DNA of 10,000 nucleotides from Actinidia chinensis (GCA_009663005.1 VIGQ01000458.1:12501-22500), one strand, 5' to 3'; counted from the first letter of the stretch, positions 1 to 8,735 are shown. The notes: generated by a model not told the origin, from the letters alone. Made by a program: numbers and translations.

Positions 1-347
1 GGTGATATAGATTTGGGCGCATGGTTTGACGGTAAGTTCAGCTAGGAAGAATTTTTTGGGCGAGCTAGATAGGCGCGTATCATATCCAATCATAGATGGT
101 TTCGTATCACAGAATCTAAGTCCTGTTCGCATGACCAATCTGACTTGTTTTGTGCAATGATGGTCTGGACAGGTGGACGTCGACGGATCACTACTCAAGT
201 AGCCACGTGGATGGGAACTTAATGCAGAATAGTTTGAGTCGGCGTAACAATGGTTTAATGGCGGGAAGGCGTTTTCATATCTCTCGGAAATCGGAAACTC
301 GCTGATCTGAGCCGTTTGGGCCCTATCGATCACACCCTCCCTATGTG
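1..347. other. Non-coding 3' region of the element, upstream of the antisense ORF
   Basis: No reading frame here resembles a known protein. By position this lies between the extra ORF and the expected 3' LTR, so it should be element 3' untranslated sequence. It did not align by eye with any part of the 5' LTR at 8501-9182. It contains a palindromic G-box core CCACGTGG at 203-210, about 140 bases upstream of the TATA-like box at 348-356, and a short pyrimidine run CCCTCCCT at 335-342. Its assignment to the element is inference from position. Confidence 0.5.
203..210 (+). promoter_or_regulatory. G-box (CACGTG) upstream of the antisense ORF
   Basis: The palindrome CCACGTGG contains the CACGTG core bound by plant bZIP and bHLH factors. 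It lies about 140 bases upstream of the TATA-like box at 348-356, a common distance for plant promoters. An 8-base word can easily occur by chance, so this is weak unless it is conserved in sister copies. Confidence 0.3.
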
Positions 348-356
348 TATATAAAT
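348..356 (+). promoter_or_regulatory. TATA box for the plus-strand extra ORF
   Basis: TATATAAAT is a near-consensus plant TATA box on the plus strand, followed by G-rich sequence. A start of transcription would be expected near 378-388. The first in-frame ATG of the extra ORF follows at 514, leaving a leader of roughly 130 bases. It faces toward the extra ORF, opposite to gag-pol, and has no other obvious purpose in the element. Promoter function is inferred from motif and position. Confidence 0.5.
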
Positions 357-513
357 GGGGTTAATCTGTTCCTCGCACCATTTTCCGTTTGCTGTCGAAG
401 TGCTGCTCCATTTTTAAAAAATTGCATCTCTCCATAAACAGGTCGGCTGTCCCCGTGTATGTTCTCCAAGACCAACCTCGGAGGTGAGAATCTGAGCAAA
501 AATCCCTGCCTTC

Positions 514-2674
514 TTGGATATCCGATCATCAGGGGCGAGTCTATATGACGAAATGAGCCAGTCCCTCATCGTCTCCACCAACAAACTCCCCAACGTGGAT
601 ACCTCGAGTCTTAACCAGGAGGGTAAGCCATGTCCTAGGCCGAACTGGAAAGCTCGTATCCACCTATTCCCCATTCCCCTCGGAATACGACTTCGGATTC
701 CTGGGGATGGCGAGACAATTTTTCAGCTCGCCAAGGCGACCGTGGTGGCATTTTACGAGGAGCTTTTCTGGCCGGCTTAGGCTTTCCCTCCATCTGACCA
801 TTGGGAAATTTTGGATTCATTAAAGATTTGCCCTGCACAATTGTTCCCCCAACGAATGGCGATCAGTGTCTAACTCGTTGGTTGGATCTGGCGCCTCTTC
901 AAAACGTCACATGTCCTGTGACGAATTCAGGGTGCCTTATACTCCCTCAGCCCCTTACCCGATGCGGGTGTGGTATTACTTAGGCGAGGCCTGAGAAGAA
1001 CTTGCTTGAGGATCTCATCACGAGCAATGTAAAAGAGGTGGAAGAGGGTTCTTTTTTGCCTCGGGGGCTGATGGGAGTTCCTTTGGGCAACGGCCGCCAG
1101 CGATTACTATACGAGTCCAAGACTTGGGGGACACCCAGGGTTGTTCCTATTTTGTGTGTTAGTTAGCAAGGTTTACTATCGTCGTATATGACATGCGATT
1201 TCAGGGAAGAGCTACAAAACAAGTTGCCCACTCTGTCCGAGGGGGGGCGACGCAAGAGGACGGGGAAACGGTCCTCGGGAAGATAGAGGCCCAGAGGTTA
1301 CGTCGAGGTGTGAAGTAATGGGTTCAGGACTTCCAAGAGAAACACTTTGCGGCTGGTGAACGGCGCTCCTACTAGTGGCGAGACAACACGACCGCGGGTG
1401 ACGAGGGGTGAGTTCGTTTTCTCGCGAAGACTCGGTTGAATACATGGAGTCATCAGACGGGATATCGGAGAGGCATTTTTAGGAAGAGGCCCATCCTGGT
1501 ATCCCTGATGAAACCCTTCTAAGGTGGCTCGGGGGGGAGGGAAGGTAAAAGGAACCCCGTTTACGAATCTCCTATCTGGGACGTCCGGGCTCCAGTTCGG
1601 ATTTAGGGCCGGTTCCATTTCGGATTCCGAGCTGCCCCCCGAGCTCAAATCTGATGGTATATTCTAGAAACAACGTTACTGTTTTCTCCTTATCTCGAAC
1701 TATCTCATGTGCAGATATGTGGCTCGGCTGGTGCCCCCGCTGTGGGCCAAAAACGGGGTTAAGGCCAAGGGCCGAGAAAGGTACGAAGGAACCGACAGCC
1801 AAGCCTCCCGCCAAAGGAGTGGTTATCCGTGAGAAACAGAAACCGTACGGGGAAGCGACCCTTTATCGAAATAGGCGAGGTTGGACTCGTCGAAGGAAAA
1901 GAAGCAATGCAGCCCCCGCCCGCCTAAAAGGTTCAAATCAACCGAGGGGCGATCAATGCTAGAGGAGTCTGCTGGGGCGGGGCTCTTCCCCTGGTGGCGA
2001 CATAGGGATCCGAACTCTCCTCGGATGCTCTGTGCTCGAGGTTGCTCACAGGGTGATCCGACCTCCGACAAGGATTGAGGTTTGACCGACTGTTCGAGAA
2101 TGAACTGGTCGCCAAATCTTTCCATGCCCTTGGGCCAGGGGAATTTGTTGAAAATCTGGCGTTGTTTCTTTGACAAATACTGAGATTGTATTAGGCAGGT
2201 GGGTCGTTTTGCCTCTTCTCTCGCCCTCCGGAAGCAGGACATCTTCACGATATAGACTTCCATATGGCTCGAGCAGGATTCCGCCGAGCTGGAATTGCGT
2301 AAAACTCAAAAAAGCGAGCCCTTAAGGCGGGAATAAGCGGGCCGGAGGCTCAGCGAGGAAGGATTCAAAAAGCCCGGCTCCGAGGGGACGATCTGAAGGC
2401 CACCGTGCGGAAATCACAATATAAAAACTGGCGAAGGGCCAAGGAGCTAGCCATCGAGGACTTCAAAAACCTGGGGAGACTTCAAGGCAGGGGTTATAGA
2501 CTCGCTGCAAACAATTTCAGTGAGGATTTGATTATGCAAGAGGCAGCTTATTCATCAATTCCCAAACCTCGGCTCGGACGTGGCGAATATTGGCGATGGA
2601 CCCGAAGCTTAGCAGAGGACGAAAGAGGCGGGGAAGGGAAGGAGGAGAAGATCCTGTTGCAGAGCTACTCCTGA
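514..2674 (+). pseudogene. Antisense extra ORF of the retrotransposon, Transposase_28-like N-terminal part, broken
   Basis: This is the decayed extra ORF on the strand opposite to gag-pol. Its N-terminal part (about 740-1110) resembles the plant 'putative gypsy type transposon' domain (Transposase_28, PF04195). Landmarks are FYEELF at 751-768, KICPAQLFP near 838, PNEWRSV near 849 in another frame, MRVWYYLGEA near 962, and a shifted KRWKR then FFFASGADG near 1050-1080. The middle (about 1450-2080) is polar and rich in K, P, R and S (for example KEKKQCSPRPPKRFK at 1893-1937). The last third (about 2225-2500) is charged and probably helical (DSAELELRK; KNWRRAKELAIEDFKNL at 2423-2473). An alternative end, HQFPNLGSDVANIGDGPEA, stops at 2610-2612. 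TAG at 778-780, TAA at 868-870 and many frame changes break it. The start is uncertain: 514 is the first upstream in-frame ATG, and 553 is also possible. Function is unknown. Such ORFs are reported in Tat elements. Confidence 0.75.
905..923. repeat. Short perfect inverted repeat (7-bp arms) inside the extra ORF
   Basis: CGTCACA at 905-911 and TGTGACG at 917-923 are perfect reverse complements separated by five bases, so they could form a small hairpin. The repeat lies within the Transposase_28-like part, where the reading frame is already lost. It may be a chance product of decay. Confidence 0.4.
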
Positions 2675-3015
2675 TGTATAAACGAATTTTTTTTTTTACT
2701 ATGTATTTTTGCCATATGAATGAAAAATATCTTTGTTCCCAGTCTTTGTTGGTGTTAATGGCGATCACAAGTAATGGCGGAAACCTCAAAACTGAAATAA
2801 TATTGGCGATCTTGATAAAGGCGATATTCTTTGTTATGACTTGGCGATTCATGTTGTTGTGGACTGGCCGACCTAATTTTTCTTGAACTGGCGATCATCA
2901 ACATAGGTTGATTTAAATAATGGCGACACAAATATGGGGATCTAATACGGGCGACAAACAATGGACGACAGCAATTCGTATAAGCATGATCTAACAGCGA
3001 ATCGAACAAAGTAAC
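2675..3015 (-). repeat. 3' untranslated spacer between pol and the antisense ORF, with recurrent GGCGA words
   Basis: This 340-base stretch separates the end of pol (stop at 3018-3016, minus strand) from the end of the extra ORF. No coding similarity is visible. It is AT-rich but punctuated by GGCGA or one-mismatch variants starting at about 2760, 2776, 2805, 2820, 2843, 2866, 2890, 2922, 2950 and 2963. They are often preceded by T or A and followed by T or C. Spacing ranges from 13 to 32 bases, with three consecutive steps of 23, 23 and 24 bases between 2820 and 2890. This could be a very decayed tandem repeat. Tat elements are known for hypervariable 3' regions containing tandem repeats. 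The same pentamer is also frequent elsewhere in the element, which weakens the case. Confidence 0.4.
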
Positions 3016-4290
3016 TCATTGAAGTACTTTGTTCAAATGCTGACATTCCAGGATGGAAATTCTTTCCCGTCTGGGTCTTCTAACAGTATGTTCCTGTCGG
3101 GAAAATTTGATGACTTTGTAAGGACTTTCCCACGTTGGGTCGCAGTTTTTCATGCATTGTTCTTTAGTCGACAAGGTTACTTCCGAAGACTAGGTCGCAA
3201 GGAAGCGAATGAACGTGTCTGACTCTTTGATTGTAGACTTGGCGACATTGGCACTTGTAAGCCATTGGCGTATTCTCTGCGTTCTCTCTTTTTCGTCAAG
3301 GGGTCCAGGTTGATTCGGAGCTCGGCCTCATTGATTTCTTTGTCGAAATTCGAACACTGAAGTCGGCCATACCTATTTTCACCGGCTTGACTGATCGGTT
3401 CCGAAGACCATGGAATATGGAGTTTCGCCCGTAGGAATCCGGCTAGTAGTATGATAAGCCTAACTATGCTTGGTAAGTTTTAAGCCCACTCGCTTTTTGA
3501 TCTTCCAAACTCGCCTTTAAATTCTGAGGATGGTACGATTCTATTTCAACCTGCCCATTAGCTGAGGATTGAACGGGCAAGAGAGAAATGATGGGAGATG
3601 GACGAGATCCAAAACAGAATAGTTTGAAACCTGTCGTTGTCGAACTGTCTGCGTTGTCCGAGATGATAACCTTTGGGACTCCGAATCTGCAAACGAGGTG
3701 CTTCCATACGAAGTCCGGGTTTTTTTCCGTAATCTGGCTAGGGGCTGAGCGCTATCCATTTAGTGAAATAATCATGCGACGATTAAAAACTTACCGTTGC
3801 AAAGGAGCTTGGGGGGGGTTTTTTTTTTGTCGGGGGGTAGGGGCCCCAGAAGTCTATCCCCCATGGCGAATGGACGCGGCGGGGACATAGGTACCATTCG
3901 GTGTGAGGGAGACGGACTAACGGGGCAAACCTCTGGATTGTCGATCTTGGAATATGCTGTCGCATCTCGATTCTATGGTCGGCCAAAAATATCTTGGCGA
4001 ATAGTTTTCTTCGCAGTGACCTTGCTCCGGAGTGATTTCCGCATATGACCTTCGTGTATTTCTGTAGAACGTACTCTGCCTCTTATGGTCGGAGACATTT
4101 TCAGAGTGTGTCCTAAAAGACCTCTTTAAGCAGCGCGCTATTAAAATGCAGAACCTTGCGGATCTGTATTGGAGACACTAGCTGGTGCTTATCTTCGGGC
4201 AGGATCCCTCTTTAGAGATAGTCAATAATCTCGTCCCATCCACGTCTGATTTTCTTCCGTTGGAGGACTTGGTTGGGCGACGCTCCAATG
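3016..4290 (-). pseudogene. Integrase and pol C-terminal tail, broken
   Basis: This integrase would insert element cDNA into the host genome. Pieces in order: a decayed zinc-binding segment (about 4100-3940), with IHEG near 4055, YFWPTI near 3990 and QRFAP near 3950. The Cys-x2-Cys normally before QRFAP reads RSTI, so both cysteines are lost. The catalytic core has its first Asp in WGIDFWGP (codon 3854-3852), DYFTKW (3773-3756), its second Asp in IISDNA (3658-3656) and its Glu in NGQVE (3547-3545). Second Asp and Glu are 111 bases apart, one codon more than DD35E, probably from indels. The tail follows, with FDKEINEAELRINLDPL near 3350-3300, YNQRVRH near 3225, and a last segment ECQHLNKVLQ with TGA at 3018-3016. 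No chromodomain is seen. A G8/T10 homopolymer (3811-3828) and several frame changes disrupt it. Confidence 0.88.
3811..3837. repeat. Homopolymer block G8-T10-GT-C-G6 inside the integrase
   Basis: Eight G (3811-3818) are followed directly by ten T (3819-3828), then GTC and six more G. In the minus-strand integrase frame this falls just after WGIDFWGPYPPT and encodes only lysine and proline. The family normally has a short GQRKFL-like linker there. Runs of this length are prone to polymerase slippage and probably helped to break the frame. Confidence 0.8.
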
Positions 4291-4299
4291 CCTTGGGCT

Positions 4300-4810
4300 G
4301 GTTAAAATTCCAGAGGTATGCACCTGTTCAGAAATAAACGAAAGTTGACGCAGATTACTAAGGCGTCTGCCTTCTTTATTATCGTTCTTGGGGAATCTGA
4401 TGATCTGAACTCCATTGATCTGTGCGATACAACCTTCACTTCGCCTAATAGGCGTATCATTCTTGCGTCCTGGCGATGTAGTCTCCGTGGACTTGGTTTA
4501 CCACCAGCTGGTCGAGTCCACTGAAACTTTCCTGGGAGGGCCAAGATTTGGCTCCCACTCCTTGGGCTACCCTTAATCCTGCTAGGAGGCTTCGTATGTC
4601 GGCTTCATTGTTAGTGTCTTTAAATTCCAATTCTTATGGGGTATGTCCATTTGTTTCGCCTGCGGAGCTCGGATACGAGCCTCCCTGCAGTCGTGCTGGT
4701 TAGAAGAGGTCTCAACAACAATATCCAGTGGTCGAGGTTTTTTTCTGAGGTTTGTTTCTTTAGGATTCCGCTTCAGGAGGGGCCGTTTCAGGTTTTGAGG
4801 CGTCCTCATG
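4300..4810 (-). pseudogene. Second (archaeal-type) RNase H of pol, broken
   Basis: This domain lies between the gypsy RNase H and the integrase and matches the extra RNase H of Tat elements, which would help degrade the RNA strand during reverse transcription. The opening strand, normally VDGSS, reads VVETSSNQH near 4716, so the first catalytic Asp has become Glu and the Gly is changed. RAPQ follows near 4675. A frame with TNNEAD near 4615-4598 keeps the second catalytic acid (Glu codon 4606-4604). The third-acid region is shifted but readable as LDQLVVNQVHGDYIAR near 4515-4467. The end has KKADAL near 4365 and RCIPLEF at 4322-4302, the usual end before the integrase. At least three frame changes are needed to read through it. 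Identification is firm; activity is very unlikely. Confidence 0.85.
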
Positions 4811-4829
4811 GTGGAGTCGACATGAAATC

Positions 4830-5300
4830 ACCAAGGCCCTGGCCTTTTTATTGCCGTCCTTGGCTTGTTTATTCATGTTGGAATTCCTTAACTCGATGGA
4901 CGAACCATTTGAGGAGTTCGACATGACGCATTTTGGTCGCGTGAAAATATGCTTCAATGGCTTGATCCGTCAGCACTATGATGGGATGGGCCTTTAGTAA
5001 ATGACGAATTTTCTGGCGGCGATCATTAGGGCCGTAGGCGGGTTTTTTCGATCTTTGGATGGTCTAGTCTCTACACCCAATCAGACTTTAGAAACGTAGT
5101 AATTGCCTTTGGACCTGATCTTCTTCTCGGAGGAGCACGGCACTTACCGCGGCGGGCGGATGGACAAATATCTAAAGTTCCCTCTCCGGTGGCGGGGACT
5201 GTGAGTAAAGGCAGGGACTCCAGGTACTCTTTCATCTGTTGGAATGGCCATTTCAGATTCCTCGTTCCAATTGAAGCCCGGGCTTTCCTTAGGATTTTTG
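4830..5300 (-). pseudogene. Connection and gypsy-type RNase H of pol, broken
   Basis: This follows the RT thumb. Landmarks are MKEYLESLPLLTVPATGEG at about 5240-5180, then a shifted SAVLLREEDQVQ-like stretch (the visible frame gives REED-equivalent bases near 5130), NYYVSK near 5100, ALMIAARKF near 5033-5007 and LKHIFTRP near 4964-4940. The next residues, roughly KWxVxR-x-EF in two frames near 4920-4870, correspond to the usual KW-x-EL-x-EF segment. GQGLGDF-like residues near 4845 mark the usual end of the domain. In Tat elements this domain is thought to be partly degenerate even in live copies, with the second RNase H alongside it. Stops such as those near 5045 and 4995 (minus strand) break it. 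It continues directly from RT and leads directly into the second RNase H. Confidence 0.8.
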
Positions 5301-6202
5301 AAGAAGGGAGGGCCCCATTTGTCCGCGACTTGGAGACAATCTGTTGAGGGCGGCTACTCGCCCAGTCAAGCACTTGTTTGTTACTTCTTGGATCTTCTGG
5401 GCAAACTCATCGTGATTAGGGCTTGGATCTGATCGAGTTACCTCGATCCACGTTTAGTGACCTCAAAATCCTAAAAATTTTCCGAACGCCACTCCAAAGA
5501 TGCATTTGGAGGGATTCAACTCATCCCTATGGCGACTCAGGATGCTAAATGCTTTTTTCAAGGTGGGCTATGTGGTCGGATGATCGGAGGCTTAACCAGC
5601 ATATCATCTATATTACTCCATGGTCTTCCAATTTGTTCCTTGAACATCTTATTGACTAACCTCTGGTACGTCGCCCTAGCGTTCTTCAATCCGAATGCAT
5701 GACTGTGTAGCAATATAACCCCGTTCTGGATAAAAGAGGTCTTTTCATGTCAGGAGGGTACATCTTGATCTTGTGAATCCCGAGAAGCGTCCATAAACTT
5801 AGGAGCTCGTGCTGGGTGCGTTCGACTATTAAGTCTATTTGGCAAGGGAAACCTGTCCTTGGGCATAGCCTTATTGAGTTCGGTGAAATCCACACATACC
5901 CTCCACTTTCCCTCTTTTTTGGAGGCGACTACGACGTTGGCGGCCAATCCGGATAGTGGGACCTCGGACGACGTTAGCTCTGATGAGTTATTCACTCGTC
6001 TTCAATGACTTTTAGGCGTTCAGGGGCGACTTCCTTCCATTTTTGCGGACTGGAGATGTTTTTGGTCTGTGTAACATTTGTGCATGGCGATCTCAAGATC
6101 TATGCCATGGAACGTCCTCTTTGGCGACCAGGCAAATCCGTCGAGTTTTTCTTCAAGAAGTTTAATCAGGTGAAACAAGCTCACTGGTAAGTTCTGTACC
6201 AA
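5300..6202 (-). pseudogene. Reverse transcriptase of pol with its N-terminal linker, broken
   Basis: The enzyme would copy element RNA into DNA in virus-like particles. The linker (6202-6020) carries FAWSP and GIDLEIAMHK. The fingers and palm begin with SGLAANVVVASKKEGKWRV and VDFTELNKAMPKDRFPLPN (about 5955-5840), the longest clean stretch of pol. FMDA contains the first catalytic Asp (codon 5791-5789). IKMYPPD and GLYCYTVM lie in another frame near 5770-5690. The catalytic YVDD box reads NIDDMLVK (about 5614-5591): both Asp are kept but Tyr is Asn. NPSKCIFGVAFGKFLGF (5516-5466) and LTGRVAALNR (5369-5340) mark palm end and thumb. The reading frame switches near 5840, 5800 and 5785, and a segment with stops lies between 5690 and 5620. 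It is dead, but clearly Tat-like. Confidence 0.93.
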
Positions 6203-6349
6203 TCAGATATGGCGATCAGGATAATCTGGATGTAATGGAGATGGGGACGATTTCTTCAAGAGGCTTGGTGTTATGGTTTCCCTGGGGTCGCAGGGTGAGT
6301 TGTTCCATTTCATATCTGAGTATCTCTGTGTCGTCACCCATGTTCTGTA

Positions 6350-6900
6350 ATGCTATTGGTTGGGTCGGAACTGAAGAGGTTTCCGACCCTCATGGCCGAG
6401 ATGAGCATTGGCTGGCACTTTTTGATCGCTCTTTATCTCGGCCAATCCCTAATTGGGGTGGGAAACTTTAGCTCATGTGATAGGTCGAGGTGTCGCCCTG
6501 ATTCCTCCTAAAGTTGGTCGCCCCAGGATGGCATTATAAGGCGAAGTTGGCAGTCTACCACAATAAATCCTGCCACACGTGGTCTGGTGTGGTTCGCCTC
6601 CCAGGTTCTTGACAAGTGAATCCATCCTATGGGTGCGTCTTATTCCCTCCAAATCCGATCAGGGGGGTATGAACAAGGGTGAAGCTTGTCCCCCAATTTT
6701 CATTTTCCTCAATGCCGAGATGAACAAGATTCTTCTGCCGAACTCCCGTTGTCGATTAAAATTCTCTGGCCGTTGAATTGGCAATGACGGCCGAGACGCC
6801 AAGGCATCGTCGTAGGTAGATGTAAGCCTCTTAATCATCATTGGCTGAAGTGATGGGTGTTTTGGTCACAACAAATGATGAGAGTTGTAAACTTCTTCCT
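6350..6900 (-). pseudogene. Aspartic protease of the gag-pol polyprotein, broken
   Basis: This retropepsin-like protease would cleave the element polyprotein. The upstream YDDAL (about 6815-6800) corresponds to the usual HDDALV. The active site ILIDNGSSA is intact in one frame at 6762-6736, with the catalytic Asp at 6753-6751. A different frame then gives LRKMKIG near 6712-6690, and after another shift LIGFGG near 6640. The flap and C-terminal region ends with YNAILGRPTLGGIRAT at 6538-6491, the typical end of the domain, followed by the STYH-like segment near 6490 and LGIG near 6445. At least three frame changes separate these motifs. It lies between the gag zinc knuckle and the RT linker, as expected in gypsy elements. 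Confidence 0.85.
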
Positions 6901-7029
6901 CGGCCGGTCTATGAGCACTTCTGGCATGCCTTTCCTGATGAAGCGAATACCCCCCGATCCGAAACTCCATGGATTTGTTTGTATTTCCCCCGCAGTTGTC
7001 TGTTATCCACCGTATCTTCTCTCTGGGGA

Positions 7030-7160
7030 GTGGGTGGTGGGCGAGCGTCTACATAATTCCTTAGGTTAACCCCTCTTAATGAGGTGGCGATTTGGTTCTT
7101 TTAGTTAAAGCAGTCCTCAGTATTGTGTCCGTGGTCCCGGTAAAATTCACAATATTTTTT
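7030..7160 (-). other. Gag zinc knuckle and following basic segment
   Basis: The minus strand reads [19 protein letters not shown] with the two cysteines at codons 7151-7149 and 7112-7110. The block is unbroken although the surrounding frames are not. In Tat elements this motif sits near the end of Gag and contributes to RNA packaging. A stop codon follows two residues after the last Cys. Confidence 0.85.
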
Positions 7161-8470
7161 CATGTTCCTCTTTTGGGGGTCAGTTTTGATCTTTTCGGGC
7201 CCCCCTTTTGACGAACTCTTCGGTGCTTAATTTCCGAGAGTACTTGGGCAACGGGCTTGATTGGTGGTAGAGTAAACTCAGGTCGGCTAGGAAGGGGTTG
7301 CGAGACGTCTATCATTGGATTCGTTGGGATCTCGGTCAGGTCTCTTGTACCTCGTTTCTTCCCTATAATCAGTTCGCCTCAATCAGGTTTCCTTCCTCTT
7401 TTGATCATTTCCCTCTTCGCCTCGTTTGGCCTCGGCCAACTCTCTGCGGCGATATACTTATCTGCTTTGCTCTGGAGTGCGATAAGTTTTCAGGAACGTT
7501 TTTGGAGAGGGAGTCAACAACGGCCAGGTCGGAGTCCTTCATCATCGCCATAATTATTACTTTGTCGGCTGGGGATCTTCGACTTCCGAAAAACATAGCC
7601 TGATTGAATCGTTTCACGAATCTTTCAAGCTCTCAGACTCTTTTTTGATGAATGGTGAAAAGGTGAGAAGCATTCTTTGTTGGTGATTTCTGCAGCTCAT
7701 GAAATTGGCGACGAAGAGTCCGACTGAGATCGCCACAGGAATCAATGGTCCTGGCGACAGTTTTCAAAAACCATGACCTGGGGGTCCCTTCAAATGCGGA
7801 GGACCGCTTTGCACATACACCTCGTCCGAGCAACCTGGAGCGACATCGGATCTGTTTTTCCCTTTCATAAAGACCGAGCTGGGCCGGGAGCTTGAACTTT
7901 GATGAAATCGAGCTCTCAATATCCTCTCTGGAACGGCGGTTCTGTTTGTTTAATCAGTGTGTCCGACAGTTACTGGGGCGCCTCTCCCAGTGTGATGGCG
8001 GTTCGAGCCGGGCGTCCAAATCTCGAATCTTCTATGAGGTGGATTTATCTCGTGCCCTGAAACGTGGTCACCTCTGCGGGGGCTCCTCCCCTTCTCGATC
8101 TTGTTGGAGTTTTACTAGTTCGGAGGAACTCTTTTCATGCAGGAGGATCTTTTGCTTGGCGTCTCCCCCGTCTACTTGACGGTCACTGATGTTTCTGGAA
8201 TGATTTCCCTGAATGATTCGAGTGGCGAGATCGCTCGACATCACGGATGATTGGTGCAGGCTGGAAGTGGGGGGTTGGCAGCAGCGAGGGAGTTGCATAA
8301 GCGCCATTATTCTCGTTCATTATCCTCATCTTCTCAGCCATATCGTGTATCTCACGTGGAGACCTTCTAGATTTGGAGCTTGGCTGGGTTGGCATAGATG
8401 GGATCTGTTTCCGCGGGGGCTACTGGCACTTGGTCTGGGTAGATTGCGGCTGCCGCAGGTGCATAGATAA
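7080..8470 (-). pseudogene. Gag (nucleocapsid precursor), broken
   Basis: Gag would form the virus-like particle and bind element RNA. Near the N-terminus (8395-8183) is a polar segment with REIHDMAEKMRIMNE, perhaps a short coiled coil. SSKFKLPAQLG near 7910-7880 begins the conserved core. The retrotransposon Gag domain (about 7860-7400) shows CAKRSSAFEGTPRSWF, DLSR, HLFTIHQK, KRFNQAMFFG, DKVIIMAMMK and SLSKNVPENLS in three changing frames. A zinc knuckle follows at 7151-7110: [14 protein letters not shown], spaced as in Tat Gag. It reaches a stop at 7103-7101 where the family continues with leucine and lysine; a shifted RNYVDARPPP follows near 7060-7030. The start codon is not certain: the ATG at 8395 is the best visible candidate, about 80 bases after the primer-binding site. 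Frameshifts and stops rule out a working protein. Confidence 0.88.
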
Positions 8471-8475
8471 CTGTC

Positions 8476-8494
8476 GTTCCCACAGACGGCGCCA
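8476..8494 (-). other. Primer-binding site
   Basis: On the minus strand this reads TGGCGCCGTCTGTGGGAAC, starting six bases after the CCACA end of the LTR. A TGG followed by tRNA-end complement just inside the 5' LTR is the diagnostic primer site for minus-strand DNA synthesis. TGGCGCCGT matches the 3' end of plant tRNA-Asp as I remember it, but the remaining bases do not fit it well, so the exact primer tRNA is left open. The same sequence is common in plant Tat elements (recalled, not searched). Confidence 0.85.
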
Positions 8495-8735
8495 AACTAG
8501 TGTGGTAAAAACTGGGGCGAGCAACCAACAGTCATATTGCTCGGTCTCCTCGGCACTGACCTCGGATATTTGCAGGCGACCTGCACAGACGAACAAAATT
8601 AAACAGCCGGGGCCGGCGCTCAAAACCCCTCCGGGTGGAGATCAGACCAAGGTGCTGACACAATAAGATGGCTCTGAAGAGAATTATGGAGTGTTGGGCT
8701 TGTAAGAGCGTATCTTTTTAATGATGGGGGAGCTG

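Noticed and set aside
322..342. Possible polypurine tract and 3' LTR start (minus strand AGGGAGGG then TGTGAT)
   Set aside because: The sequence after it does not resemble the start of the 5' LTR (TGTGGGGGAAAAT), so it is probably not the LTR boundary.
1298..1648. Minus-strand frame of 116 codons
   Set aside because: It lies opposite the broken extra ORF, shows no family resemblance, and is best explained as a chance frame.
1823..2263. Minus-strand frame of 146 codons, the longest in the window
   Set aside because: It is antisense to the extra ORF, whose charged, family-like segments lie on the plus strand. I recognise no domain in it.
2755..2970. CRISPR-like array of short repeated words
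   Set aside because: The repeated unit is only about five bases, spacing is irregular, and the context is a plant retrotransposon.
7257..7603. Two overlapping plus-strand frames, one with a hydrophobic stretch
   Set aside because: Both are antisense to the conserved Gag core (KRFNQAM, SLSKNVPENLS) on the minus strand. The hydrophobicity is a by-product of the opposite strand.
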